From positions 1-64,000 of the forward strand of contig NZ_JNVM01000036.1 in assembly GCF_000722545.1 (NCBI RefSeq): 64,000 nt of DNA, given 5' to 3'. Shown one piece after another: positions 57,801-64,000 of the stretch (position 1 is the stretch's first letter; each line of letters starts with the position of its first letter). Origin of the DNA: Paenibacillus tyrphae (lineage in GTDB: Bacteria; Bacillota; Bacilli; Paenibacillales; NBRC-103111). The position numbers were made by a program, and so were the translations under genes. The notes below the pieces were generated by a model that ran no database searches, was not told the DNA's origin, and worked only from the letters and a program-made list of their open reading frames with translations.

Positions 57801-60800
57801 TATCGACAAGTCGACGTGAGCTCTGCTCCTGAGGTGACACGCCTGATCGAAGGCATCTGTGAAAAATACGGCACCCTGCACGGCATCTTGCATGGTGCGG
57901 GCGTCAACCGGGATCAGTTCATTTTCAAGAAAACACAAGAGGAGCTGGCCGAGGTGCTGGCTCCCAAGGTTCCAGGTCTGGTGCATCTGGATGCGGCCAG
58001 CAAAGGCCTGAACCTCGACTTCTTCGTGCTCTTCTCCTCCGTCGCAGCCGTCTTCGGCAATCTCGGACAGGCCGACTACGCGACGGCGAACGCATTCCTG
58101 GATGCCTTTGCGAACTCTCGCGGCGGACGCATCTTGTCCATCAACTGGCCGCTCTGGCAAGAGGGCGGAATGCGCGTTGACGAAGAGACGGAAAAGCTGC
58201 TGCTGCAACGCATGGGGATGATCCCTCTGCGAACTCAAACCGGGTTGCAGGCCTTGTATCGCGGTCTGGCAACCGGCAAAGATCAGGTGATGGTGTTGGA
58301 AGGCAAACGTGCACAAATCAAGCAGACCTTGCACTCAGAACCGGTTCACGCAACGTCCGCTTCCTCGACGGCGGTCCTGCCGCCGCTGGAAGCAGCCCTG
58401 CTGCACATGGTTTCCGAGTTGCTCAACGTGAAGGGGAACGAGATCGATCCGGATGCCCAACTGACGGAATACGGCTTCGATCCGTACCTGCTCAGCGAAC
58501 TGGCGCAAAAGATCAACCGTCAATACGGGCTGGAACTCACGTCGGCTTCGCTCTATGAGACCACGCTTCGTCAAGTGGCAGAACGCATCGAGGCACGCGC
58601 AGCCAAAGCCGAAGCCGCAGAGGTCGTCACGCCTGCCAAGGAGCAAGACGCCGCACTGCGCGCCAAGACCTTGCATGCGCTAAAAGTTCTCTTCAGCGAG
58701 ACCACCGACATCCGCGCGAACCAGCTGGATGCCGAAGAGCCGCTGGAGAGCTACGGGATCGATTCGCTGATGATCTCCAAGCTCAACCAGAAGCTCGCCG
58801 TGACCTTTGGCGATCTGTCCAAGACGCTCTTCTTTGAATACCGCACGCTGGGCGCGCTGGCCGACTATTTTGTCGAGGAAGAACGGACGGCCTGCCAGCG
58901 GTGGACGGGGTATGAAGCACCCGTCGCAGCGGATGCATCTGTTGCACAGCCGCCGGCAAGACCGGTCGAACGGATCGCGCCTGTAGCGCCATTGCCGACG
59001 AAACCGAACGAGCGTGAACCGATTGCGATCATTGGGATCTCCGGCCGCTATCCCAAGTCGCCTTCGCTACAGCACTATTGGGAGAATCTAAAAGCGGGCC
59101 GAGACTGCGTCTCCGAGGTTCCGAGCGAACGCTGGTCGCTGGATGATTTTTACCATCCGAATCAAGACGAAGCGATGAGACAAGGCAAAAGCTACAGCAA
59201 ATGGGGCGGTTTTGTAGACGGATTCGCAGACTTCGATCCGCAGTTCTTCAACCTGTCGCCCCGAGAGACGATCAACATCGACCCGCAGGAGCGCCTCTTC
59301 TTGGAAGAGAGCTGGAAGGCGCTGGAGGATGCCGGATATACCAAGGAGCGCATCGCGGACCAGCACGAAGGCCGCGTCGGGGTGTTTGTCGGCGTGACCA
59401 AAACCGGCTTTGAGCTGTATGGGCCGGATCTGTGGAAGCAAGGGGAGAAGATCTTCCCGCGCACGTCTTTTGCTTCCGTTGCGAACCGCGTGTCGTATTT
59501 CCTCAACCTCAACGGGCCGAGCATGCCGGTGGATACGATGTGCTCCTCTTCCCTGAGCGCGATTCATGAGGCTTGCGAGCACTTGTATCGCGGGGACTGC
59601 GAGATGGCGATCGCGGGCGGGGTGAACCTGTACCTGCATCCTTCCACCTACGTGTTCCTCAGTGCGCAGCGCATGCTCTCGACGGACGGGCAGTGCAAGA
59701 GCTTCGGGCTGAACGGCAACGGATTCGTGCCGGGCGAAGGTGTGGGCGCAGTATTGCTCAAGCCGTTGTCGCAAGCGCTCGCGGACGGCGACCAGATTCA
59801 TGCGCTGATCCGAGCCTCCCGCGTGAACCACGGCGGCAAGACCAACGGGTACACCGTGCCCAACCCGACTGCGCAAGGCGACCTGATCTTCGAGACCTTG
59901 GAGCGGGCCGGACTCAACGCGCGCCAAGTCAGCTACATCGAAGCGCACGGCACGGGCACAGAGCTCGGCGATCCGATCGAGATCACCGGGCTGACACAAG
60001 CTTTCCGACGCTATACGAAGGACACCGGATTCTGCGCGATCGGCTCGGTGAAGTCGAACATCGGACATCTGGAAGCGGCAGCCGGCATCGCGGGACTTGC
60101 GAAGATCGTCATGCAGATGAAGCATGGCCAACTTGCGCCGAGCCTGCATGCGCAAGAGTTGAACCCGAACATTCAGTTTGGGAAAACGCCGTTTGTGGTG
60201 CGGCAGGAGCTGACTGACTGGAAGCGTCCGGTGGTAGAGATCGACGGCAAAGAACAGGAAGGTCCGCGCATCGCAGGTCTGTCCTCGTTTGGTGCAGGGG
60301 GTGCCAATGCGCACATCCTCATCGAAGAGTACAGACCTGAGCAAGCGTCTGGGACGCAGGCGCGGGTCACGCCGCAGAACCCGGCTGTGATCGTGCTGTC
60401 GGCCCGCCAGGAAGAGCAGCTTCGCCAACAGGCTCTGCAGCTGCTGGCAGCCGTCGAGGACGGGCGAATCACGGAGGCCAATCTGTCCGATGCGGCCTAC
60501 ACGCTGCAGGTGGGACGCGAGCCGATGGAAGAGCGGCTGGCGCTGGTCGTTGGCTCTCTGCAAGAGATGACTGACAAGCTGAAGCGCTATGCAGTTGGCG
60601 AGACGGGCGTAGAAGACCTGTATCGCGGGCAATTCAGACGCAACAATGAGGATCTGATGCTGTTTGCCGCCGATGAAGACATGGCGCTGACGATTGAAGC
60701 GTGGATTGCAAAGCGCAAGTTCGGCAAACTCCTTTCCTTGTGGGTCAAGGGATTGACCTTAGATTGGAAAAAGCTGCACGGTGCACACCAGCCCGGCCTG

Positions 60801-62150
60801 ATCAGTCTCCCGTCGTACCCGTTCGCCAAACAACGCATCTGGCTCCCGGCGATCCGTGTAGCACCGGCAACACCGGTAGCACCAGTCGCACCGGAGGGCG
60901 AACTCAAGCCGATCGGACCGGCCAAAGCGTCGTCGAACCGTTCCGGCAGATCGAACCGTTCCGTCCGAACGAACGGGATCGCGCTGCAGCCGCTGTCGGC
61001 TGTCCGCGAGCCGTCCTCGGAACGGTCAGCACCCCGTCGACCGATCCAACTGTCTCCTGTAGGTCAAACGACGACGGCACCGGCCCCTGTGGAGATCAAA
61101 GTGGCGGTGCCTGCACCGTCTGTTCCGGCATCCATCCCGGCGGAGTCTTTGCAAAAAGAGCTGCAAGCGACCCTGGCCGAAGCGCTGTTCTTGCAGCCGA
61201 GCGACGTCGACGTGAACAAGGCATTCGTGGACATGGGGCTGGACTCCATCGTCGGTGTGGAATGGGTTCGCGTGATCAATCAACAGTACGGCACGGACAT
61301 CCCGGCGACCAAAGTCTATGACTACCCGACCATCCGCGAGTTTGCCGGCTACATCGCAAACGTGTTGAGCAAAAACGCACCAAGAGCGGCAACGGCACCT
61401 GTACCAGCACCGACACCAGCGCCGACGCCTGCACCAACACCTGCACCGCAAATCGAAGCTCCCAAGGCGGCTCCTTCCGTCTCGGCGGCCACCCTGCACG
61501 AAGACTTGCGCGCAAGTCTCGCAGACGCGTTGTTCCTGCAAGCGGCCGACATCGACCTCGACAAAAAGTTCGTCGACATGGGGCTGGATTCCATCGTCGG
61601 AGTGGAATGGATTCGCGTGATCAACCAGCAGTACGGCACCGACATCCCGGCGACCAAAGTCTATGACTACCCGACCGTCCGCGAATTGGCCACCTATCTG
61701 TCAAAATCCCTGAAGGTGCAGCCGAGCGAACCTAGCCAGCCAGAGATCAAAACGGCGAGCCCGATCCCCAGTGCCCCGTCCGCAGAGGCGTTGCAAGAAG
61801 AACTGCGCACCAGTCTCGCAGACGCGCTGTTCCTGCAGCCAAGCGACATCGACCTCGACAGGAAGTTCGTCGACATGGGCCTGGACTCCATCGTCGGAGT
61901 GGAATGGATTCGCGTGATCAACCAGCAGTACGGCACCGACATCCCGGCGACCAAAGTCTACGGCTACCCGACCCTTCGCGAATTCGCCGCCTACTTGAGC
62001 ATGCAGCTGCACAAGCATCCGATCGCGGAACAGCCGGCAACGGAGCTCTCCGTAGACGATCTGCTCTTGCAGGTGTATGAAGGGAATCTTGACAGCGAAC
62101 AAGCCGATCAATTGCTTCAGCAGTTCAAAATCAAGGAGGAAGTAAAATGA
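45813..62150 (+). CDS. PKS4: trans-AT polyketide synthase, KR-ACP of module 8 through module 12 (5445 aa)
   Basis: The ATG at 45813 is chosen for its GAGGAGG site (45801-45807); the in-frame ATG at 45768 has none. Approximate residues. N-terminal docking helices 1-35. KR 50-500 (YxxxN; no Asp at the LDD position, suggesting an A-type alcohol). ACP 515-597 (GFES). KS9 638-1052 (NTACSSG, HGTGT, NLGH). DH 1236-1515, then ACP 1543-1627 with no KR. KS10 1677-2117, DH 2305-2587, KR 2593-3006, ACP 3026-3106. KS11 3166-3603, KR 3771-4176, ACP-like 4190-4263 with Pro4224 for Ser, ACP 4276-4360. KS12 4401-4840. Three tandem ACPs near 5106-5398 (Ser5145, Ser5260, Ser5359), each with GLDSIVGVEW; the Trp six residues after Ser marks beta-branching ACPs. 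A C-terminal docking segment (5412-5445, DDLLLQVYEGNLDSEQADQLL) implies a further PKS protein downstream. Confidence 0.95.
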   Translation: MKDFLQQLLSEVKHNRLSKSEAIDMIRNAQAASRNESVSEPASELLTYEEVWKEEKAAEGTPLRASKLICFLTEPEHQQAVVEAVQAVDDRAQVAFVTSWESLQDVLGDGRQDWQEVDAVLYLCPLEDASCRQDPAALVPLVQDLAKSNVQAKRLLLLGSYANELERCHLESWIALTRSLRLVLPQTQAAMFIQEGEVSLAACLPKILTELQAPLLSSVLYRSGKRYVCSVQPTDLQAGDLKVRTGGTYLITGGCGGLGYLFSEYFAKKGPVKLILTGRSALDDEKLAKLRALEQLGSQVLYVKADVCEADAMREGLAQAREQFGAIHGVVHAAGVTSGRSILEKDAESFKRILDPKIRGTQVLDELLADEEALEFVCYFSSSSAVLGDFGSGDYALANRFQMAYAAMRNEQGRPGKTLVINWPLWRDGGMGLEDEESAKIYLKTSGQRFLEVEEGLAMFDLLLSQERTQHLVMAGERRRVEHFLDLSQPKPSKAPTSQAVLSSGSGRRPEMKGFTVAQCLTWDLQELIGGILKVSRDKLDVGTNLADFGFESVSLAELAAAMTKHFGVEISPAVFFGHSTIQALVSHLESEHGEVVRAFYATERVEPERVEKQPEASLEDTIAETAATETSGAGPEPIAIIGMSGRFPQARDIDELWDILAEGRDAVTEIPEDRYDWREYYGDHSRSKWLGAIPGVREFDPLFFEISPLEAEAMDPKQRLLLQEAWRALEDAGLGKRHLNESKIGMFVGVEEGDYQMLSQGEDTSITSNHNAILAARLPYFLNFSGPVMAINTACSSGLVVAHQACLSLRNGECDAAVVAGVNLLLTPAAYLGMTEAGMLSEDGKCKAFDNGANGLVPGEAVAVVVLKRLSQALADGDPVYAVIQGSGVNYDGKTNGITAPSTVAQANLVQDVYEQHEVDPEEIDYIVTHGTGTKLGDPVEVHALQDVFKRRTQKRGYCALTSTKTNLGHTFAASGLVNLISLVQAMRHETIPASLHCETENEYIRWENSAFYVNKTSKPWTKRAGAGRVGALSSFGMSGTNAHMVVRSFEKGRNTGPQDSHYLLAFSAKTDEALQEKLQDMIAMLEIDSGAAGSLAQISYTLLEGRQHFAHRLAVVVQDAQEMLRVLKQAREGVQEANVFRGKVAREKAGEPALQEQALELAGKSRELATNPAAYQEHLHTLAGLYCQGGEIAGDALFGAERPTRTNLPTYPFAREEYWVAQKAEVSALPTASQLHPLVHRNTSDFAEQRFSSTFTGAEFFLADHVVKGQKVLPGVAYLEMARKAVEQAAGLKDVRLRNVVWARPILVGEEPVEVHIALFPEAGGEVGYEVYTLQDGEEIVHSQGRAVRNAPAEEAPKWDLKELQASFVQGQYGAADCYEFFRAMGMEYGPAYQGIEQVQVGEGRVLAGLRLPSVVTDSLADYLLHPSLADAALQSAVGFLIGQEIFKPALPFALQELDVFGPCEAEMWALVRYSAGSRPEDRVQKLDVDLCDKEGSVRIRLKGYISRVLEAGAVAEDEQATVPEKLVETSREEVAAASADPLQERAIAYLKEQVSTVLKWPVSRLDADAPLEQYGIDSMLVMKLTNQLEKTFGSLPKTLFFEYQNLRDLAGYFLDSHRAQLVRLTGDEEPAQDAAPARKPAVKETPERTALVSRRRQRFASMAHAQEEGANGRLDVAIIGVSGRYPGARNLQEFWGNLRDGEDSITEIPQERWDHSLYFDPDKNKAGKTNSKWGGFIDGVDQFDPLFFNISPREAEIMDPQERLFLQTVYEALEDAGYTRETLAKQRGRELDGNVGVYVGVMYEEYQLYGAQETLLGRPIALAGSPASIANRVSYFFNLHGPSLAVDTMCSSSLTAIHLACQSLQQGGCELAIAGGVNVSIHPNKYILLGQGKFASSKGRCESFGEGGDGYVPGEGVGAVLLKPLSKAIEDGDQIYGVIKATAINHGGKTNGYTVPNPNAQANVIEQALRQAGLDPSMVSYIEAHGTGTSLGDPIEIAGLTKAFQATANAKLQSCAIGSAKSNIGHCESAAGIAGVTKVLLQMKHRQLAPSLHAKVLNPNIDFDATPFVVQQELAEWKRPLVEIGGQVREVPRIAGISSFGAGGSNAHVIIEEYVPAEPLRTPVEVSPQNPVLLVLSAKNEQRLRQQAENLLAALQEGRFADEDLADMAYTLQVGREAMEERLAIVAGSVQQLVRKLEAFISGQEEISKLFRGQVKGNRDTFSLFAADEELQEAIEKWIQRHKLSKLADLWVKGLALDWSKLWGEELPRRISLPTYPFAKQRCWAPQLERPSVVRAGLTTDALHPLLHRNTSDFSEQRYSTSLTGQEFFLADHVVKGQRVLPGVAYLEMARAAVELAAGAPDEDTQFLRLQNVVWTHPVTVGDRPVEVHIGLCEEEDGTISYEIFSGVDANIHSQGRAVVMGKKQVEQLPVEELKAACSTREISASECYESFAAMGLEYGPTQRTLDLLQVGDGQILARLTLPSSVTGTDSQYVLHPSLMDAALQAAIGFQLGVAPLKPALPFALQELDIYSPCTSSMWAQVRYSEGGKPGDSVQKLDIRLCDEQGNVCAHMKGFSSRVLENQADSEAFETLMLAPHWTEQAHEQQEATAYADHLVLSCEFEADVQGARCLTLQADERDIEVRFEAYAMQALEEIQRILQGKPKGKVLVQIVVPAHAEQLLLAGLSGLLKTAQMENPNLIGQLIEVDELEAVEEKLLADRNSGKEDHIRYQGSSRQVAGWREVRASADADALLTPWKEGGIYLLTGGAGGLGLVFAKEIATQAPGATLVLTGRSVLGEPQREALSELESLGARVVYKQVDVTDRAAVEKLFAELRADHGTLNGILHSAGVIRDSFIIKKTAAELTQVLAPKVRGLVNLDVASQDMALDFFVLFSSLSGGLGNPGQADYAAANAFMDQYAAHRNRRVAAGGRLGRTLSINWPLWKEGGMHVDPETEKMMIQSLGMIPLRTKSGLRAFYEGLASGQDQVLVIEGKAERIKKKLLPAAVSVSPSSVAVAVDDKADSMNLRERVLGLLTQTVSRLLKVDAEELDADAELSEYGFDSITLTEFANDLNEAYKLDLMPTIFFENPTLHEFAGYLADEFRDVFASRLTAPSSPAAPVQAETARAEVAAPLLQEATPTRATRQKRRPRTAVVQQAQSAVTEPIAIVGMSGAFPQSRDMQEFWHNLVEGIDCISEIPPGRWDWRAYFGDPKTEANKTNIKWGGFLDETDKFDSLFFGISPLEAKLMDPQQRLLMTYVWKAIEDAGYSAQSLSGSKTGIFVGTGSSGYSGLITQANFPIEGYSSTGVVPSVGPNRMSYALNLHGPSEPVETACSSSLVAIHRAVSEMQNGDCDMAVVGGVNTIVTPEAHISFNKAGMLSEDGRCKTFSDAANGYVRGEGVGMLVLKKLSVAERDGDHIYGLIRSTAVNHGGRANSLTAPNPKAQADLLINAYDKAGIDPRTVTYIEAHGTGTELGDPIEINGLKSAFQELYRRTGTQEVESVHCGLGSVKTNIGHLELAAGIAGVIKVLLQLRHRTLAPTLHCETVNPYIQLEGSPFYLVLEAKRWEALQDAAGQDLPRRAGVSSFGFGGVNAHVVIEEYLPKEQPRSKTETSTENPVVIALSAKNEQRLQEQVRQLCNALIAQEFADEDLASIAYTLQVGRDAMEERLALVVTSVEEMERRLQAFLQGQTGLNGVWRGQVKRGKASSAEAAAHPESRGAEQIAELWVKGQFSDWNRLYGENRPRRLSLPTYPFAKERHWISQAQDAYEALLFEPIWTEQAVVPQSSPPSLAQHLVLLCEVEAKLDSLQYRILQAGSAALAERFQACAAQVFTEIQTLLQNKPKGKVLMQIAVPSQADSQLFTALSGLLRTAQLENPNFIGQVIEVESGAGLEARLQENLHALQDDHVRYQNGKRLVAGWREVEIDQERAPVPWRSGGIYLLTGGAGGIGMIVAEEIARQAANPTLILAGRSPLSDAGQARLRKLRGMGACVEYRQVDVSSAPEVTRLIEGICEKYGTLHGILHGAGVNRDQFIFKKTQEELAEVLAPKVPGLVHLDAASKGLNLDFFVLFSSVAAVFGNLGQADYATANAFLDAFANSRGGRILSINWPLWQEGGMRVDEETEKLLLQRMGMIPLRTQTGLQALYRGLATGKDQVMVLEGKRAQIKQTLHSEPVHATSASSTAVLPPLEAALLHMVSELLNVKGNEIDPDAQLTEYGFDPYLLSELAQKINRQYGLELTSASLYETTLRQVAERIEARAAKAEAAEVVTPAKEQDAALRAKTLHALKVLFSETTDIRANQLDAEEPLESYGIDSLMISKLNQKLAVTFGDLSKTLFFEYRTLGALADYFVEEERTACQRWTGYEAPVAADASVAQPPARPVERIAPVAPLPTKPNEREPIAIIGISGRYPKSPSLQHYWENLKAGRDCVSEVPSERWSLDDFYHPNQDEAMRQGKSYSKWGGFVDGFADFDPQFFNLSPRETINIDPQERLFLEESWKALEDAGYTKERIADQHEGRVGVFVGVTKTGFELYGPDLWKQGEKIFPRTSFASVANRVSYFLNLNGPSMPVDTMCSSSLSAIHEACEHLYRGDCEMAIAGGVNLYLHPSTYVFLSAQRMLSTDGQCKSFGLNGNGFVPGEGVGAVLLKPLSQALADGDQIHALIRASRVNHGGKTNGYTVPNPTAQGDLIFETLERAGLNARQVSYIEAHGTGTELGDPIEITGLTQAFRRYTKDTGFCAIGSVKSNIGHLEAAAGIAGLAKIVMQMKHGQLAPSLHAQELNPNIQFGKTPFVVRQELTDWKRPVVEIDGKEQEGPRIAGLSSFGAGGANAHILIEEYRPEQASGTQARVTPQNPAVIVLSARQEEQLRQQALQLLAAVEDGRITEANLSDAAYTLQVGREPMEERLALVVGSLQEMTDKLKRYAVGETGVEDLYRGQFRRNNEDLMLFAADEDMALTIEAWIAKRKFGKLLSLWVKGLTLDWKKLHGAHQPGLISLPSYPFAKQRIWLPAIRVAPATPVAPVAPEGELKPIGPAKASSNRSGRSNRSVRTNGIALQPLSAVREPSSERSAPRRPIQLSPVGQTTTAPAPVEIKVAVPAPSVPASIPAESLQKELQATLAEALFLQPSDVDVNKAFVDMGLDSIVGVEWVRVINQQYGTDIPATKVYDYPTIREFAGYIANVLSKNAPRAATAPVPAPTPAPTPAPTPAPQIEAPKAAPSVSAATLHEDLRASLADALFLQAADIDLDKKFVDMGLDSIVGVEWIRVINQQYGTDIPATKVYDYPTVRELATYLSKSLKVQPSEPSQPEIKTASPIPSAPSAEALQEELRTSLADALFLQPSDIDLDRKFVDMGLDSIVGVEWIRVINQQYGTDIPATKVYGYPTLREFAAYLSMQLHKHPIAEQPATELSVDDLLLQVYEGNLDSEQADQLLQQFKIKEEVK
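61590..61960 (+). repeat. Tandem near-identical beta-branching ACP segments
   Basis: Bases 61590-61663 and 61887-61960 are 74 identical bases spanning the active-site serine to helix 3 of ACPs 17 and 18. The matching part of the first ACP (from 61245) is similar but has several silent differences. The pattern points to a recent duplication or gene conversion between the second and third ACP. Confidence 0.85.
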
Positions 62151-62395
62151 CCAAACAAGAGATCTTTGAAGTCGTCGTCCGCAATACCCGTGAAGTGCTC
62201 CCGGAGCTGGAAGGTCACACCTTCCAGCCGACGGACCAACTGGCCAATCTTGGCGCGAATTCGGTGGATCGCGCGGAGATCGTCATGATGACCATCGAAG
62301 AGCTGGACCTGAAGATCCCGCGCGTCGAGCTGTCCACGGCGAAAAACATCGGTGAACTGGTCGAGGTCCTCTATGGCAAGCTCCAGACCGCCTGA
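62147..62395 (+). CDS. Free-standing donor acyl carrier protein of the beta-branching (HCS) cassette
   Basis: An 82-aa ACP with the attachment serine in LGANSVDRAEI. This pattern is typical of discrete ACPs (AcpK-like) that carry malonyl, then acetyl groups for HMG-synthase-type beta-branching. Its start codon overlaps the PKS4 stop (ATGA at 62147-62150) behind AAGGAGGA, so translation is coupled. The next two genes are the decarboxylating KS and the HMG-synthase-like enzyme, which use this ACP as acetyl donor to the beta-keto chain on the triple ACPs of PKS4. Confidence 0.9.
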   Translation: MTKQEIFEVVVRNTREVLPELEGHTFQPTDQLANLGANSVDRAEIVMMTIEELDLKIPRVELSTAKNIGELVEVLYGKLQTA

Positions 62396-63599
62396 GTTGC
62401 TCATCACGGGCCTTGGCGTCACCTCGGCCATCGGGCAGGGCAAGTCGGATTTTACCTCCGCTCTGCTGGCAGGCCGCCATGCGTTCGGCGTGATGCAACG
62501 CCCGGGCAGACAAAAAGGAACCTCCTTCCTCGGAGCGGAGGTTCCTTCCTTGTCTCTTCCGGAGCGTTTTACCAAACGGCTGTTGCGCACGCTCTCTTTT
62601 TCCGGGCAAGTGGCGCTGGCCACCTTGCAAGAGGCGTGGGACGAAGCGCAGCTCAGCACGGTCGACCCGTCCCGCATCGGCCTTGTGGTAGGCGGCTCCA
62701 ACCTGCAGCAGCGCGAACTGCTGCAAACGCATGAATCCTACGGGGACCAGCTCGACTTTCTGCGTCCGACCTACGGACTCTCTTTTCTGGACAGCGACCT
62801 GAGCGGCCTGTGTACCGAACAGTTCGGCATACGCGGGTTCGGCTACACGATCGGCGGGGCTTCGGCCAGCGGACAGTTGGCGGTCTTGCAGGCCGCTGAA
62901 GCGGTTCGTTCGGGACAAGTTGATGTCTGCCTCGCGATGGGAGGCTTGATGGATCTGTCCTACATGGAGCTTCAGGGATTACGAGCACTCGGCGCGATGG
63001 GAAGCGACCGCTATGCGGACGACCCAGCTCGGGCATGCCGTCCGTTTGACAAGGGACGCGACGGGTTCATTTACGGGGAAGGATGCGGCGTCATCGTGAT
63101 CGAACGGGCCGAACATGCGATCCAACGGCAGGTCCGACCCTACGCGAGCGTGGTCGGCTGGGGCCTGGCGATGGATGCCAACCGCAACCCGAACCCCTCG
63201 TGCGAGGGGGAGGTTCGAGTGATTCGACAAGCGCTGGAACGAGCGGGCCTGTCACCCGAGGAGATCGACTACATCAACCCGCATGGAACGGGATCGGGGA
63301 TCGGCGATGAGACCGAGTTGCAGGCTCTGCGCGAATGCGGGCTGCTTGCGGCGCGCATCAACGCCACCAAGTCGATCACGGGCCACGGGCTGACGGCGGC
63401 CGGCGCTGTGGAGATCGTCGCCACGCTGCTGCAGATGAGAGCGTCTCAGCTGCATCCGACCCGCAACTTGGAGGACCCGATGGACGTCGAGTTCAACTGG
63501 GTGCGTGGAGAAGCGGAGCCGCATGACATGCACAGAGCCCTGAGCCTGAGCATGGGATTTGGCGGCGTTAACACCGCCATCTGTTTACAACGAGTATGA
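62373..63599 (+). CDS. Decarboxylating ketosynthase of the beta-branching cassette (PksF-like)
   Basis: A 408-aa stand-alone KS-fold protein. The condensing Cys is replaced by Ser164 (GGASASGQ), while the active-site His residues remain (NPHGTGSG and SITGHG). KS proteins with Cys to Ser in HCS cassettes decarboxylate malonyl-ACP to acetyl-ACP and do not condense. The ATG at 62373 is preferred over the upstream in-frame GTG at 62352, since homologous proteins begin shortly before LLITGLG. It overlaps the ACP gene by 23 bases with CGAGGT upstream. It ends 11 bases before the HMG-synthase gene. Ordinary FabF is excluded by the missing Cys and the operon context. Confidence 0.9.
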   Translation: MASSRPPELLITGLGVTSAIGQGKSDFTSALLAGRHAFGVMQRPGRQKGTSFLGAEVPSLSLPERFTKRLLRTLSFSGQVALATLQEAWDEAQLSTVDPSRIGLVVGGSNLQQRELLQTHESYGDQLDFLRPTYGLSFLDSDLSGLCTEQFGIRGFGYTIGGASASGQLAVLQAAEAVRSGQVDVCLAMGGLMDLSYMELQGLRALGAMGSDRYADDPARACRPFDKGRDGFIYGEGCGVIVIERAEHAIQRQVRPYASVVGWGLAMDANRNPNPSCEGEVRVIRQALERAGLSPEEIDYINPHGTGSGIGDETELQALRECGLLAARINATKSITGHGLTAAGAVEIVATLLQMRASQLHPTRNLEDPMDVEFNWVRGEAEPHDMHRALSLSMGFGGVNTAICLQRV

Positions 63600-63610
63600 G
63601 GAGGACGACC

Positions 63611-64000
63611 ATGGTTGCCGTCGGTATCGAAGCGATGAATGTATTCGGGGGGACCGCGTATCTCGATGTCATGGATCTGGCCAGACATCGAAACCTGGAC
63701 ATCCCCAGATTTGAAAATTTGCTGATGAAGCAAAAGGCGGTCGCCTTGCCGTTTGAAGACCCGGTGACATTTGCCGTCAACGCGGCCAAGCCGGTGGTCG
63801 ATGCGCTGTCCGAGGAAGAAAAAAACCGCATCGAACTGCTGATCACCTGCACGGAATCCGGGATCGACTTCGGCAAGTCGCTCAGCACCTACGTGCATCA
63901 TCATCTGGGACTGAGCCGTACCTGCCGCCTGTTCGAGATCAAGCAAGCCTGCTATTCGGGCACAGCCGGTTTCCAGATGGCGATCAACTTCATCCTCTCC
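63611..64000 (+). CDS. HMG-CoA synthase-like enzyme of the beta-branching cassette (partial, cut by window end)
   Basis: The first 130 residues of a PksG/BaeG-type synthase, which adds the acetyl group of donor ACP to the beta-keto carbon of the chain on the PKS. The N-terminus MVAVGIEAMNVFGGTAYLD is typical. The catalytic Glu82 (TESGIDFGKS) and Cys114 (KQACYSGTAG) are both present. The ATG at 63611 follows GAGGAGG (63597-63603). In related clusters two enoyl-CoA hydratase-like genes (dehydration and decarboxylation of the branch) come next; they would lie beyond base 64000. Confidence 0.93.
   Translation, partial: MVAVGIEAMNVFGGTAYLDVMDLARHRNLDIPRFENLLMKQKAVALPFEDPVTFAVNAAKPVVDALSEEEKNRIELLITCTESGIDFGKSLSTYVHHHLGLSRTCRLFEIKQACYSGTAGFQMAINFILS

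Overview
This window is almost entirely a trans-AT polyketide synthase (PKS) gene cluster from a GC-rich member of the Bacillota (Bacilli). The lineage call rests on strong AGGAGG-type ribosome sites, sigma-A-like promoters, intrinsic terminators with T-runs and a LoaP-type antiterminator. A Tumebacillus-, Brevibacillus- or Paenibacillus-like host fits, but the genus is a guess. The polyketide is cut off at the right edge: the last gene is incomplete and the last PKS protein ends in a docking segment that calls for a further PKS protein.

Layout. (1) Bases 1-3,360 hold the decayed core of a Tn7-like transposon: tnsB (5'-truncated, one frameshift, one in-frame stop), tnsC (internal deletion between Walker A and Walker B) and a C-terminally truncated tniQ/tnsD. 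(2) The tniQ remnant runs directly into the 3' part of a peptide-exporter ABC ATPase gene (itself frameshifted), followed by an intact 44-codon gene that looks like a class I lanthipeptide precursor. (3) loaP lies on the minus strand, divergent from the PKS operon. (4) From about 4,927 a first long operon carries a Sfp-type phosphopantetheinyl transferase, a metallo-beta-lactamase-fold hydrolase, a fused AT-AT-ER protein and three giant PKS genes (PKS1-PKS3). (5) A second promoter and leader at 45,523-45,812 start a second operon: PKS4, then a beta-branching (HCS) cassette of donor ACP, decarboxylating KS and HMG-CoA-synthase-like enzyme (partial).

Assembly line read from motifs. M1 KS-DH-KR-ACP-DHlike-ACP; M2 KS-DH(Asp to Glu)-KR-ACP; M3 KS0 // DH-ACP (non-elongating, split PKS1/PKS2); M4 KS-[Ser-less ACP in linker]-DH-KR-cMT-ACP-ACP; M5 KS-DH-KR-ACP; M6 KS-KR // cMT-ACP (split PKS2/PKS3); M7 KS-DH-KR(Ser to Ala)-[ACP Ser to Ala]-ACP; M8 KS // KR-ACP (split PKS3/PKS4); M9 KS-DH-ACP; M10 KS-DH-KR-ACP; M11 KS-KR-[ACP Ser to Pro]-ACP; M12 KS-ACP-ACP-ACP. 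None of the PKS proteins has a cis AT, so the AT-AT-ER protein must load the modules and supply enoyl reduction in trans. The expected product is a largely unsaturated chain with two alpha-methyl branches (M4, M6) and a beta-alkyl branch from M12.

Most notable signals. Both operons share the same promoter architecture (TTGAC-N19-TAGTAT) and, downstream, the same nested RNA structure: a conserved 7-bp hairpin enclosed by a second 7-bp stem. The sequence differences between the two copies largely preserve pairing. With loaP next door and strong intrinsic terminators after the first gene, between PKS2 and PKS3, and in the second leader, this looks like a LoaP antitermination regulon with two visible target elements. 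Other oddities are three acyl-carrier-like domains lacking the phosphopantetheine serine, a module cut between KR and methyltransferase, and the orphan lanthipeptide precursor beside a transposon scar.
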